In this document: piece by piece, positions 42,996 to 51,986 of the stretch
How the letters are laid out: each line of letters opens with the position of its first letter
Numbering within the stretch: position 1 is the stretch's first letter
Origin: Crassaminicella profunda
GTDB lineage: Bacteria; Bacillota; Clostridia; Peptostreptococcales; Thermotaleaceae
DNA length: 64,000 nucleotides
Assembly: GCF_019884785.1 (NCBI RefSeq)
Contig: NZ_CP082326.1
Location: 1,853,355-1,917,354, forward strand
Reading direction: 5' to 3'
Program-made: the position numbers and the translations under genes
The notes under the pieces: model-generated
What the model was told of the DNA's origin: nothing
Databases searched by the model: none
What the model saw: only the letters and a program-made list of their open reading frames with translations

Positions 42996-44714
42996 CTAAA
43001 CTGTAATATGCGGTACATAATTTTTTGTGTACATAACAATGTTACATTTTCTTAAAAATTCATCGTCATCTATTTCGCAAATATATTCATTCATTGAATG
43101 CTGTTTGCTATACACATAGTTAAACCTATCAGTTGAATATAGTCTTATTCCTCTACTCACACAATCTTTAGAAAAAATTGCCATAGTCTTAACTGTTGTA
43201 TCAGTAAATTTTATTTCCTCCCATACCTTCTTTTTCATAATGAAGGCTGAACCACATAAAAAATCAACATATCGATTTTCCAAATTAGGAAATCTTACTA
43301 CCAAAGTATTACTACCTTCTAAATATGCATAGTATGTGTATTTTCCAACAACATCTGCATTTGTATATTTAAAAGCATTCATCAAATCACCTAGAAATTC
43401 TGGTGCGTAGTAATTATCATCATCAAATTTAGATATATATCCATAACTTGTATGTTTTATAGCAAAATTAAGACATTTTCCTAATGATTTTCTTTCATCA
43501 AGTTGAAATACTTTTACATTGTTATATGATTTGGCTTGATTTTCCAATTGTTTTAGATTCATAGAATTATTATTTAAAATAATAATTAGCTCTTTCTTCT
43601 TATAATTTTGTCTTTGAAAATTATTAAATATTTTTTCTATATTATCAATTCTATTGGTACAGGTAATAATAGATATCCCTGGTATTTCTTTCTTTTCATA
43701 GGATAAACCAGCCTTTTCTAAAATTGTTTCTATCCTATGTTCATAGGTATGTTTATAAAATACTTCTCTTTGCCCTATTATTGATAATCGTTCCCTTAAC
43801 TCTTTGTTATTCAGTAAAATATCTAAATATTTATTCACATCTTCTTCACTTTTACAAAGTTTTACAATTCCTGGCAGCATCCTTTCTATTCCTTGACTAT
43901 AACTACTAATTACATTTATTCCTGATGCTAACAATTCAAAAATTCTTCTTGAAAACATAGTTAGACTATTTTTAACTAAATTAACATTTAGAAATACATC
44001 ATATTTTTTGTAAGTTCGAATCATTTGTTCATAGGAAAGACTTCCTTTTATATATGATTGATAAGTAGTTGGAAACTTATAATTATCATCTTTAGTACAG
44101 TGATGCATTCTATCATAAATGTGTAAATTATATTTAAAAGCAGGCTTTAAAATCATTTTCATGTCTTTTATTCTTTCTGGAAACTTTTTATACCATGTTC
44201 CTGCAAAAGCAACCTTTCCTAATGAAATCCTCCCTCTATTAATAGGATTGTGTATTTTAGGCTGTGCTGCAAATGGTAACACATAAATATTGTTATGTCC
44301 TATTATTTTTTTATATTCTTCTATGCACGCTTCTTCTGTTGTAAAAACATAGTCAAACAATTTTGCAGACTCAATGAAATATGAAAAAAACAAAGGATCC
44401 TCTTTGTTCCAAAAAACAGTAGGAATATTATATTTTCTACATGTACACACCAAATTTTCAAGTGTTTTGTCATTTGTCGTATTTATATTAGCAATTTTAT
44501 TTGTCCATTTTCCATTGTTTCCTTCCCATGCTGACTCAACTAAAAGCATTTTAGGTTTTTTACTAATAATTATATTTTCCCAATCATTTATATCCAATGA
44601 AATCAATTGCATTTCATGTTTAAAGCATTCATAGCTAAATTTATCTAAAATCGATGCTACTTTTAACTTATTTCTTTTCATTTTAAAATTTTCATTTTTA
44701 GTACGACTAGACAT
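42996..44714 (-). CDS. CgeB-like glycosyltransferase fused to a family 2 glycosyltransferase (copy 2)
   Basis: 572 residues; ATG 44714 follows AAGAAGGAGGAAGACA. Same two-domain plan and nearly the same motifs as copy 1 (PTVFWNKEDPLFFSYFIESA; YGYISKFDDDNYYAPEFLGD; FLCGSAFIMKKKVW). Differences are spread along the whole length, so the duplication is old. It is the first gene of a two-gene operon. A weak sigma-K-like box (CATATTAGT with AC 17 nt upstream) lies about 100 nt before it. Confidence 0.87.
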   Translation of the reverse strand: MSSRTKNENFKMKRNKLKVASILDKFSYECFKHEMQLISLDINDWENIIISKKPKMLLVESAWEGNNGKWTNKIANINTTNDKTLENLVCTCRKYNIPTVFWNKEDPLFFSYFIESAKLFDYVFTTEEACIEEYKKIIGHNNIYVLPFAAQPKIHNPINRGRISLGKVAFAGTWYKKFPERIKDMKMILKPAFKYNLHIYDRMHHCTKDDNYKFPTTYQSYIKGSLSYEQMIRTYKKYDVFLNVNLVKNSLTMFSRRIFELLASGINVISSYSQGIERMLPGIVKLCKSEEDVNKYLDILLNNKELRERLSIIGQREVFYKHTYEHRIETILEKAGLSYEKKEIPGISIITCTNRIDNIEKIFNNFQRQNYKKKELIIILNNNSMNLKQLENQAKSYNNVKVFQLDERKSLGKCLNFAIKHTSYGYISKFDDDNYYAPEFLGDLMNAFKYTNADVVGKYTYYAYLEGSNTLVVRFPNLENRYVDFLCGSAFIMKKKVWEEIKFTDTTVKTMAIFSKDCVSRGIRLYSTDRFNYVYSKQHSMNEYICEIDDDEFLRKCNIVMYTKNYVPHITV

Positions 44715-44868
44715 TGTCTTCCTCCTTCTTTATAAATTTCAATTTAGAGCATAAAAAAATTATACATTTAATTTTTGAAATCTATTTTCCCTAATATACT
44801 AATATGTTTTCCCTATTTCTGTTGTGAAATATAACATACTAAAAACTAAAATATCATCATACATTGGT

Positions 44869-44896
44869 ACACTTTGTACTATAAATTCATAATATA
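44869..44896 (+). promoter_or_regulatory. Sigma-K promoter (full consensus)
   Basis: AC (44869-44870), 17 nt, CATAATATA (44888-44896), 75 nt before the sugar dehydrogenase gene. Confidence 0.65.
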
Positions 44897-44971
44897 TTTT
44901 AAGAACCTTTAAATAAAATATTATTTATAAGAAAGAAAATGATTCACCCTTTAGAATTGGAGGAATAATCA

Positions 44972-46243
44972 ATGAAAGTATATGTTTTTGGTCTTGGCCA
45001 TATTGGCTTACCTATGACTACTTGGATAGCCTTACAGGATCACCAAGTAACAGGGATTGATATAAATCCCCAAGTTGTTGAAAGTATTAAAAATGGTACT
45101 ATAAATATTCATGAACATTATAATAATATACACATTTCAAAAGTTGCTCAAAATCTAATAACTGAAAAAAAATTATCTGTTCATACAAATTATAATAGAA
45201 CAAATAGTGAACCTTCTGTTTTTATCATCACAGTAGGTATAGCTGCATTAAATAATGGATTCCAGGACATTTCACCCATACAAAATGTTTTAGATACTAT
45301 TCTACCTACCCTTGTAGATGAAGATCTGCTACTTTTTAGAACAACAATGATTCCAGGTACATGTGATAAATTAGTCCTTCCACAACTACAAAAGCTTAAT
45401 AAAAACATCCATCTAGCCTATACACCTGAAACTATTTTAGAAACCCGTGCTTTTGAAGAGTTTCAAAAAAACCAAAGAATTCTTGCTGCAATAGATGATG
45501 AAAGTTATTCTATAGCAGAATCTTTTTTAAAAAGTTTATCCGATACAAAAATCTACAGAGCTTCTACTATCAAAACTGCCGAGATGGTCAAAGTAGTTCA
45601 AAATATCTCTAGAGATGTAGATATTGCTTTTATTAACGAATTAAGTGAAGCAGCATCTTATTTAGGCGTAGATATTTATGAACTTAGAGCATTAGTCAAT
45701 ACCCATCCTCGGGTTGAACTTCTTAAACCTGGTCCTGGTGTTGGTGGATATTGTCTTCCAAATGCGCTCAGATACCTAGAAGAAGCTTTTGAAGATAAAA
45801 CTCAGGTTTCTATATCCTTAATGCAAAAAGCTAGAAGATTAAATGATAACAGGCCTCAAAAAATCGTTGAAATTGTTAAAAGTGCACTAAATGATATAGG
45901 TAAAGATATTGAAGGATCAACAATTGCCATTGTTGGATTAGCCATGAAAGATTATTGTGCTGATTGCAGGTATAGTCCTGCACTAGATATTGCATCCCTA
46001 TTGGTAGATGATAGCGCGAAAGTTCAAGGATATGATCCACTTGTACCACTGACCTATCCTTTCCAAGTAGATTCGTTTTTATCTTGTATCAAGAATGCTG
46101 ATTGTATAGTCATTACAGCAAAACAAGATCATATTGCATTTGATATTGAACAGATTTGTAATAATATGAATAAACTACCAGTAGTCGTAGATACAAGAAA
46201 TGTTTTTCCTAACGACCCACGTATTAAGCTTTATAGATGCTAA
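44972..46243 (+). CDS. UDP-glucose/GDP-mannose dehydrogenase family protein
   Basis: 423 residues; ATG 44972 follows GGAGGAATAATCA. N-terminal NAD domain (KVYVFGLGHIGLPMTTWIAL), central domain with TAEMVKVVQNISRDVDIAFI and the catalytic cysteine in PGPGVGGYCLPNALRYL, C-terminal UDP-binding domain (MKDYCADCRYSPALDIA). It oxidises a nucleotide sugar to the uronic acid; UDP-ManNAc or UDP-GlcNAc is a likelier substrate than UDP-glucose by general resemblance, but this is not settled. It is translated just ahead of the epimerase gene. Confidence 0.88.
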   Translation: MKVYVFGLGHIGLPMTTWIALQDHQVTGIDINPQVVESIKNGTINIHEHYNNIHISKVAQNLITEKKLSVHTNYNRTNSEPSVFIITVGIAALNNGFQDISPIQNVLDTILPTLVDEDLLLFRTTMIPGTCDKLVLPQLQKLNKNIHLAYTPETILETRAFEEFQKNQRILAAIDDESYSIAESFLKSLSDTKIYRASTIKTAEMVKVVQNISRDVDIAFINELSEAASYLGVDIYELRALVNTHPRVELLKPGPGVGGYCLPNALRYLEEAFEDKTQVSISLMQKARRLNDNRPQKIVEIVKSALNDIGKDIEGSTIAIVGLAMKDYCADCRYSPALDIASLLVDDSAKVQGYDPLVPLTYPFQVDSFLSCIKNADCIVITAKQDHIAFDIEQICNNMNKLPVVVDTRNVFPNDPRIKLYRC

Positions 46244-46260
46244 TAAAAGGTTGTGACAAT

Positions 46261-47202
46261 ATGTCCTATAAAAAAGTTGTTGCCATTACTGGAGGTGCTG
46301 GAGTAATTGGTTCCCATTTAGTAGAGTTTCTATTAAATTTACACTATACAGTCATTGTCATAGATAATTTATCTAGTGGAACTACTGCTAATTTGCCCAA
46401 ATCAAAAAATCTTCATTTTTTCAAAAAAGATATAAGGGATGAATCCATTGAAAGTATTTACAAAAAGTATGAACCAAAAACGATTTTTCACTTAGCTGCT
46501 CATTACGCCAATGAATTATCTATTAAAGAACCCATATACGATCTAAATGTTAACACTATTGGTACACTAGTACAATTAGAGCTAGCAAAAAAAATAAATG
46601 TAGATCGATTTGTATATGCTTCGACCTCTTGTGTTTATGCACCTTCAGAAAATCCATTAACAGAAGATTCTCCCCTATCTCCTCATACGCCTTATGGCAT
46701 ATCTAAGTTAGCAGGAGAATATTATTGTAATTATTTTAGAAAAAACTTCAATTTACCAATAACTATACTAAGATATTTCAATTCTTATGGCCCTAAAGAA
46801 GCTAGCAACTTTTATCGAGGGGTTGTCCCTCGCTTTATAGAAAGAGCCCACAAAGGACTTAATATTATTATTACTGGAGATGGAAAAGAAAAACGTGACT
46901 TTACCTATGTAAAAGATACAATTAAAGGAACCTGCCTTGCAGCTTTTCAAAAAAATGGAGAAAACCAAATTCTTAATATTGGAACTGGTCATGCTACAAC
47001 AATTTTAGATCTATCAAAACACATATGTAATCTATCAGAAAAAAATATAAAAATCGAATATACAAATCGCCGTTCATGGGATGAAACAATAACTAGAACA
47101 GCAGATATAAAAAAAGCTAAACATCTTTTAGGCTTTCAAGCAAAATATTCACTTTCTCAAGGATTATCAGAAACATGGAATTGGTATCAAAGCAAAGTAT
47201 AA
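46261..47202 (+). CDS. NAD-dependent nucleotide-sugar epimerase (GalE/WbpP-like)
   Basis: 313 residues from ATG 46261, preceded by AAAAGG; an upstream ATG at 46237 has no ribosome site. Extended SDR: KKVVAITGGAGVIGSHLVEF, HLAAHYANELSIKEPIYDLN, FVYASTSCVYAPS, YGISKLAGEYYCNYFR (YxxxK). C-terminal substrate part: ILNIGTGHATTILDLS. Probably interconverts a 4-epimer pair of the sugar acid made by the preceding enzyme. The two genes form an operon under a sigma-K-type promoter. Confidence 0.88.
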   Translation: MSYKKVVAITGGAGVIGSHLVEFLLNLHYTVIVIDNLSSGTTANLPKSKNLHFFKKDIRDESIESIYKKYEPKTIFHLAAHYANELSIKEPIYDLNVNTIGTLVQLELAKKINVDRFVYASTSCVYAPSENPLTEDSPLSPHTPYGISKLAGEYYCNYFRKNFNLPITILRYFNSYGPKEASNFYRGVVPRFIERAHKGLNIIITGDGKEKRDFTYVKDTIKGTCLAAFQKNGENQILNIGTGHATTILDLSKHICNLSEKNIKIEYTNRRSWDETITRTADIKKAKHLLGFQAKYSLSQGLSETWNWYQSKV

Positions 47203-47254
47203 TCTATCCAAAATATTGTATAAATATTTGATTTTTACAATATAATAATTCATA

Positions 47255-47284
47255 AAATGAGAATCCTAGTTAGGATTCTCATTT
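47255..47284. terminator. Bidirectional terminator
   Basis: AAATGAGAATCCTA and TAGGATTCTCATTT around GT, between convergent genes. Confidence 0.85.
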
Positions 47285-47287
47285 ATT

Positions 47288-49108
47288 TTATAATAATGAT
47301 TTCTGAATAACAGAAGCAGCACCATCAAGTGTACCGTTTCTTAAAGTAGGATGTCGTGCAATAATTCCCATTTTTCCATCCCCATTGAAATCTGCAACAA
47401 ATGGTTGCATCTCACTATCTGCTGCCCAAGGTTGTAATACTCTACCATAAGGACGAAATTGACTTCCTGTACTTAATGCTACTTGCCAATCTCCTCTTGA
47501 GACATCTACAACCAATATATCAGTTTTTCCATCTCCATCAAAATCTCCAACTAAAGGTGTCCAATAATTACCCACAGCCCATGTTCTTAACCAACTTGCT
47601 TTTGGATTAAATTTTGTTCCATCACTTAAAGCTACCTGCCAATCTCCTGTATCAGGATTCCAAACAACTAAATCATCAATCCCATCCCCATTAAAATCTC
47701 CAACTAACGGAACCAAATAGTCACCTACTCCCCATGCCTTTAACCAACTTGCTTTTGGATTAAATTTTGTTCCATCACTTAAAGCTACCTGCCAATCTCC
47801 TGTATTAGGATTCCAAACAACTAAATCATCAATCCCATTCCCATTAAAATCTCCAACTAATGGAACCCAATAGTTACCTACTGCCCATGGTTTTAACCAA
47901 CTTGCCTTTGGATTAAGTCGTAATCCATCATATAAAGCAACCTGCCAATCCCCATTTTGAGGATTCCACGCAACAACATCATCATTTCCATCCCCATTAA
48001 AATCTCCTATTAAAGGCTTCCAATAATCTCCCACAGCCCAGTTAGATACTACCATGTTTGTGGAAAAAATATCATTATTTACTTGTCGTGATGGGAAATT
48101 TTCTACATTTCCTGTTGTATAATACCAAGTTCCTGTATTAGGTTGCCAAATAATTAAACCCATTTTATCTTTGCATTTTCCTACAAAAAAAACATTTTCT
48201 TTTCCTGGGAAAAAATTAGTTATTCTTCCCGATGGTATAAAGCTCACTAAACTCAGCAAAGGAACAAAAGTAAACCCATCTTCTTTGAAACAACGAATAA
48301 GTCTTTTAAGATAAGAGTTATCATCATAAACAATTCCTGCTGGGGTAATCTCAATGAAAGGAAATTCTAAATAAGGATGATAATAAAAGGCAGCAACATC
48401 TTCTTCCGTATAGTTTTTAATTTCTTCACAAATTCTCTCTATATCTACATCTGGATCTGATGCCTTTACATAGGCCAATGGTGTAGGAACATATATGACC
48501 CCTCTATAAAAGGGCATATCCGTATCTCTAATTGAAATCCTTCTAGAAGTAGAATTTAATGGATCTGGTTGAAAAAAGATACCTGACCAGCTTTCTAAAA
48601 TACACCTTTGTATTTCATCAGCACTATAATGTGGTGTAGAATATCCCCAGTCAAGGGTAAGTCCTGAACCTTGATACGCTCTGTATCCTTGAAGCATTCT
48701 GCTTGATGCATATGAATTTAAAAAAGCATCTCGATCAGACAAAGCTTCTGGTGAATCATTAGGAGGACAATTTTGAGAACATGATGAATAATAGAATTCA
48801 TATCCAGCTGCACTCTCTGATCGAAAATATTGATGTGTATATCCATGCATTCCTAATGATGCACCATAACAACTATCTATACATTTTAATGTATTATTAA
48901 ATAGCGTAATATAGGGATCAGAAATTTGTTCAATAGATTTATCATACCAAATAACAGGATTTACAAATCGAGATATTAGAGATATATGAAATGGAACTTT
49001 TTCTGAATTTAAATAGTCTGCCATGGCTTTTAACTTCAATAAACCTTCTTGTGTACTATATGGACCCCCAGGTCCAACATCCTCAAAACGTATAAGGGCC
49101 CTTTTCAT
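47288..49108 (-). CDS. DUF2334-type polysaccharide deacetylase fused to FG-GAP/VCBS repeats
   Basis: 606 residues; ATG 49108 follows AAAAAGGAGTTGTTTTATA. The first 300 residues begin RALIRFEDVGPGGPYSTQEG and contain SLGMHGYTHQYF and AAFYYHPYLEF, pointing to a DUF2334 carbohydrate-esterase fold with metal-binding His/Asp. From about residue 345 there are five repeats of about 51 residues with a calcium-loop motif, GDFNGDGIDDLVVWNP. Such repeats form blades that bind surfaces or glycans. No signal peptide is visible, so delivery to the spore surface from the mother cell is plausible. Confidence 0.82.
   Translation of the reverse strand: MKRALIRFEDVGPGGPYSTQEGLLKLKAMADYLNSEKVPFHISLISRFVNPVIWYDKSIEQISDPYITLFNNTLKCIDSCYGASLGMHGYTHQYFRSESAAGYEFYYSSCSQNCPPNDSPEALSDRDAFLNSYASSRMLQGYRAYQGSGLTLDWGYSTPHYSADEIQRCILESWSGIFFQPDPLNSTSRRISIRDTDMPFYRGVIYVPTPLAYVKASDPDVDIERICEEIKNYTEEDVAAFYYHPYLEFPFIEITPAGIVYDDNSYLKRLIRCFKEDGFTFVPLLSLVSFIPSGRITNFFPGKENVFFVGKCKDKMGLIIWQPNTGTWYYTTGNVENFPSRQVNNDIFSTNMVVSNWAVGDYWKPLIGDFNGDGNDDVVAWNPQNGDWQVALYDGLRLNPKASWLKPWAVGNYWVPLVGDFNGNGIDDLVVWNPNTGDWQVALSDGTKFNPKASWLKAWGVGDYLVPLVGDFNGDGIDDLVVWNPDTGDWQVALSDGTKFNPKASWLRTWAVGNYWTPLVGDFDGDGKTDILVVDVSRGDWQVALSTGSQFRPYGRVLQPWAADSEMQPFVADFNGDGKMGIIARHPTLRNGTLDGAASVIQKSLL
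47560..48030 (-). repeat. Tandem 153-bp coding repeats
   Basis: Units of about 153 bp encode the FG-GAP repeats. The stretches starting near 47588 and 47741 are almost identical (both include AACTTGCTTTTGGATTAAAT), showing recent homogenisation. Unequal crossing-over could change the copy number. Confidence 0.85.
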
Positions 49109-49139
49109 TATAAAACAACTCCTTTTTTGATTTTGTAAT

Positions 49140-49415
49140 TCATTTCAATTGCAATTTTTTATAATCAAACAAACTCCCAATCCTAATAATCTCATATACT
49201 CCCTGTGGAGATATTTTAGACTTTCTCAATAATCTTAAAGCTTTGTCTAAATCCTGTTCCTTTATATAAATAGCAGAATGACATGATTTTGCTATAGCTC
49301 TAGGAGCTTTTCTCAAAGTATTTTTTATTTCACTTCTATTAAATAGCTGTTCAATATAATATCCATGATAATTTGATGAAAAAACAATTAAATATTTTTC
49401 ATGACTATAAACCAT
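49140..49415 (-). CDS. DUF3343 protein (putative Se/S carrier-like)
   Basis: 91 residues from ATG 49415, with GGAG nine nt upstream. The family pattern is visible: KYLIVFSSNYHGYYIEQLFN, RKAPRAIAKSCHSAIYI with the conserved Cys, then KISPQGVYEIIRI. DUF3343 proteins are proposed sulfur or selenium carriers in anaerobes. It may be co-transcribed with the deacetylase gene downstream. Confidence 0.75.
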   Translation of the reverse strand: MVYSHEKYLIVFSSNYHGYYIEQLFNRSEIKNTLRKAPRAIAKSCHSAIYIKEQDLDKALRLLRKSKISPQGVYEIIRIGSLFDYKKLQLK

Positions 49416-49483
49416 TCTCTTCAACTCCATAGTATTTTTGATATATTATATTCTCAGATTCACTATCTTGACTATAAATTCAC

Positions 49484-49511
49484 AAAAAAATAAACCCACA
49501 TCATGTGGGTT
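49484..49511 (-). terminator. Terminator of the ornithine operon
   Basis: AACCCACA, loop TGA, TGTGGGTT and then TATTTTTTTG on the minus strand, overlapping the orr stop. Confidence 0.85.
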
Positions 49512-50574
49512 ATTGAATACTTTTATGAATATATTCTGATGTTATTAATTGAAGTAGAGCACCATATTCAACATTGAATCTTATTTCATCTCCAACCTTT
49601 AAATCCTTTTTAGCATCTGTCACATCAACAATTAAATGATCACTACTTGCTCCAAGAATCTCCATATTTTTATCCATTGGAATTAAATTATCAATAGACA
49701 CATCCTGCCTTCCTACAGCTAGAATAGCTCTTTTTCTAATTCCTTTATCTACAAAGGTTGGGGTATTTCCAAATGCATCCATTCCAATTTCCCCAATAGG
49801 AACAGACGGCTTTTCCTTTAACTCAATAATTTCTGCAATAAAAGTGAATGCATCTTGATAAGTGTCTTTAATATCAGCACCATAAGCTGTTTCTCTTCCT
49901 AATACAATGGCTTCTCCTAGTCTTAAATGATTAATTTTCTTAGGCATTTCTTCCTTTTCTAATAAATAAAGGCTACTTGAATTTCCCCCTGATATAATTT
50001 CTAAGGTAATACCAAATTCTTTTTCTATGGTCTCTGCTAGTTCTGAAAGCAACCCTAAATTTTCATTTGATGGAATAACTCCGCCATAGCAGGTTAAATT
50101 TGTTCCCATTCCTATTAATTTTATCCCTTTAAATTTTAATATTTCTTTTACTGTATGAATTACATCACTTCTCCATACCCCTTCCCTTAAATCACCTAAA
50201 TCTACCATTAATACAATATTATGAACTTTACTTTGCTTAATGGCTTCTTTCGAAAGAGATTCAATAGTTTGCAGTTCTGAATTTAAGCTCATATCTGCAT
50301 ATTTTACTACATCCTCAGCTTGACTAATCATAGGTAATCTTAGAAGCATCTTCGGAATTTTTATATTTTCTAACTTTTTTAGATTTTCTACTCTTGAATC
50401 AGCAAGCATATCTATACTACCGTCTACCATTGCTTTTGCAATTTTAGGAATAGCACAAAATACTTTTGTTACCCCTGCAAGCTTAATATTTTTTTTATCA
50501 CATACTTCTTTCAAAACGGATGTATTGTGTCTTATTTTGCTTAAATTTACTTCTATTCTAGGACAAACGTTCAC
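49510..50574 (-). CDS. orr: Ornithine racemase
   Basis: 354 residues; GTG 50574 follows GGGAGGGGAAAAAT. Alanine-racemase fold type III: CPRIEVNLSKIRHNTSVLKE, the pyridoxal-phosphate lysine in KLAGVTKVFCA, and HLRLGEAIVLGRETAYGADI. It converts L- to D-ornithine, the substrate of the next enzyme, D-ornithine 4,5-aminomutase. Its place as last gene in the ord-ort-ora operon makes the assignment firm. Confidence 0.92.
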   Translation of the reverse strand: MNVCPRIEVNLSKIRHNTSVLKEVCDKKNIKLAGVTKVFCAIPKIAKAMVDGSIDMLADSRVENLKKLENIKIPKMLLRLPMISQAEDVVKYADMSLNSELQTIESLSKEAIKQSKVHNIVLMVDLGDLREGVWRSDVIHTVKEILKFKGIKLIGMGTNLTCYGGVIPSNENLGLLSELAETIEKEFGITLEIISGGNSSSLYLLEKEEMPKKINHLRLGEAIVLGRETAYGADIKDTYQDAFTFIAEIIELKEKPSVPIGEIGMDAFGNTPTFVDKGIRKRAILAVGRQDVSIDNLIPMDKNMEILGASSDHLIVDVTDAKKDLKVGDEIRFNVEYGALLQLITSEYIHKSIQ

Positions 50575-50599
50575 ATTTTTCCCCTCCCTTTAAATAAAT

Positions 50600-50619
50600 A
50601 GCCGGGATTCATCCCGGCT
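50600..50619 (-). terminator. Intercistronic hairpin before orr
   Basis: AGCCGGGAT, TC, ATCCCGGCT: a very GC-rich 9-bp stem with no clean T-run. It probably modulates, rather than stops, transcription into orr. Confidence 0.5.
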
Positions 50620-51986
50620 TAGTCTATTCCTAAACTTTGTTTCATTAATGATAAAGCAGCTTCTGGATATCTTTTTGATAAAACTCCAAGAGATGCCATA
50701 ATATAGTCATTGTCTACTAATATTTCTGCTTCTTTTTTAGGGAATAATTCATCCCCTTTATTATTAAGGGCAATCGTCTTCATAATTTCTACCCGATTCG
50801 GAAGTCTTGTCAAAGCACCTCCAGTTCCTACGATATATTGAACCATAGTTAAGTCTTTACCTTCTGCGATCGTTTTCTTTCCACCCGGTCCATATAAATG
50901 TCTAAATTTTCCTGCATGTCTTCTAACAGCTGTCAACACAGCTTCTTTTGTCAACTCTTCAACAAATCTTTTCTCTATTTCTTCTGTTGGAATAGGTTTA
51001 TGATTCTTTATTAACTCTTCAACTTCTTCTTCAGATATTTCCATTCTTTTACTGATTTCTTCAACCCCTAGCCGCTCAACAATATTTCTCATATTTACAT
51101 ATACACCCAAATCCCCTTCAACAGTTCTTTTTGCAATAGGTTCTGGACTAATCAATATTCTATTGACTTGCTCACTTCCCTCAGTAACTGAATGTAAATC
51201 CGTTGTAGCTCCACCCACATCAATAACTACCAAATCTCCAATTTCTTCTTTCAAAAGCTTTGCTGCTAGCATAACAGCCCCAGGTGTTGGTATAATAGGA
51301 CCATTGACCATCTCTCTTACGCGACTCATTCCTGGAGCATGTATGATATGTTCTTCAAATACCTCTTGAATGACCCTCCTTGTAGGTTCTACATTTAATT
51401 GGTCAATCTTAGGATATACATTTTCTGTCACATATAATTTGTTTGGTTGATCTTTAAAAATTTCAATGATCTCATCTTTATTCTCAATATTCCCTGCATA
51501 GACAATAGGTGTGTCGATACCCATCTCTCCAATTAATTCTGCATTATAGAGAGCCGTATCTCTTTCTCCATAATCTACGCCACCTGCAACTAATATAAGA
51601 TTAGGTTTTACTTCCATAATCTTTTTCAAATCAGTTTTTCTAAGTTTCCCTCCAGTAACTCTATGAATGATGCCTCCAGCCCCTAATGCAGCTTCTTTAG
51701 CAGCACGAACTGTCATATCATAAACAAGTCCGTGAACAGTCATCTTAAGGCCTCCTGCTGCACTACTAGTTGCAATCATCTCATCATAGGTTAAATCATC
51801 AATATTTAAATTTATTTTAAGATTTTCTATTGCTCCTTGTAATCCAATGGTTACATCTCCATCTAATACACTTGTAGGAGCCTGACCTTGCCCTAAAAAT
51901 TTAGGGCGGTCAGTGTGTATGTTTGAAAAAGCATTGATTACTGTCGTAGTACTTCCAATCTCTGCAACTAAAATATCAATTTTCAT
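50619..51986 (-). CDS. GlmL/MutL-family ATPase, reactivase of the aminomutase
   Basis: 455 residues. The actin-like ATPase start is DILVAEIGSTTTVINAFSNI, and GDLVVIDVGGATTDLHSVTE is the second phosphate motif. GlmL-type proteins accompany B12-dependent mutases and are thought to replace damaged cobalamin at the expense of ATP. The gene overlaps oraE by 11 nt, so its partner here is surely ornithine aminomutase. Length is normal. Confidence 0.9.
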   Translation of the reverse strand: MKIDILVAEIGSTTTVINAFSNIHTDRPKFLGQGQAPTSVLDGDVTIGLQGAIENLKINLNIDDLTYDEMIATSSAAGGLKMTVHGLVYDMTVRAAKEAALGAGGIIHRVTGGKLRKTDLKKIMEVKPNLILVAGGVDYGERDTALYNAELIGEMGIDTPIVYAGNIENKDEIIEIFKDQPNKLYVTENVYPKIDQLNVEPTRRVIQEVFEEHIIHAPGMSRVREMVNGPIIPTPGAVMLAAKLLKEEIGDLVVIDVGGATTDLHSVTEGSEQVNRILISPEPIAKRTVEGDLGVYVNMRNIVERLGVEEISKRMEISEEEVEELIKNHKPIPTEEIEKRFVEELTKEAVLTAVRRHAGKFRHLYGPGGKKTIAEGKDLTMVQYIVGTGGALTRLPNRVEIMKTIALNNKGDELFPKKEAEILVDNDYIMASLGVLSKRYPEAALSLMKQSLGID

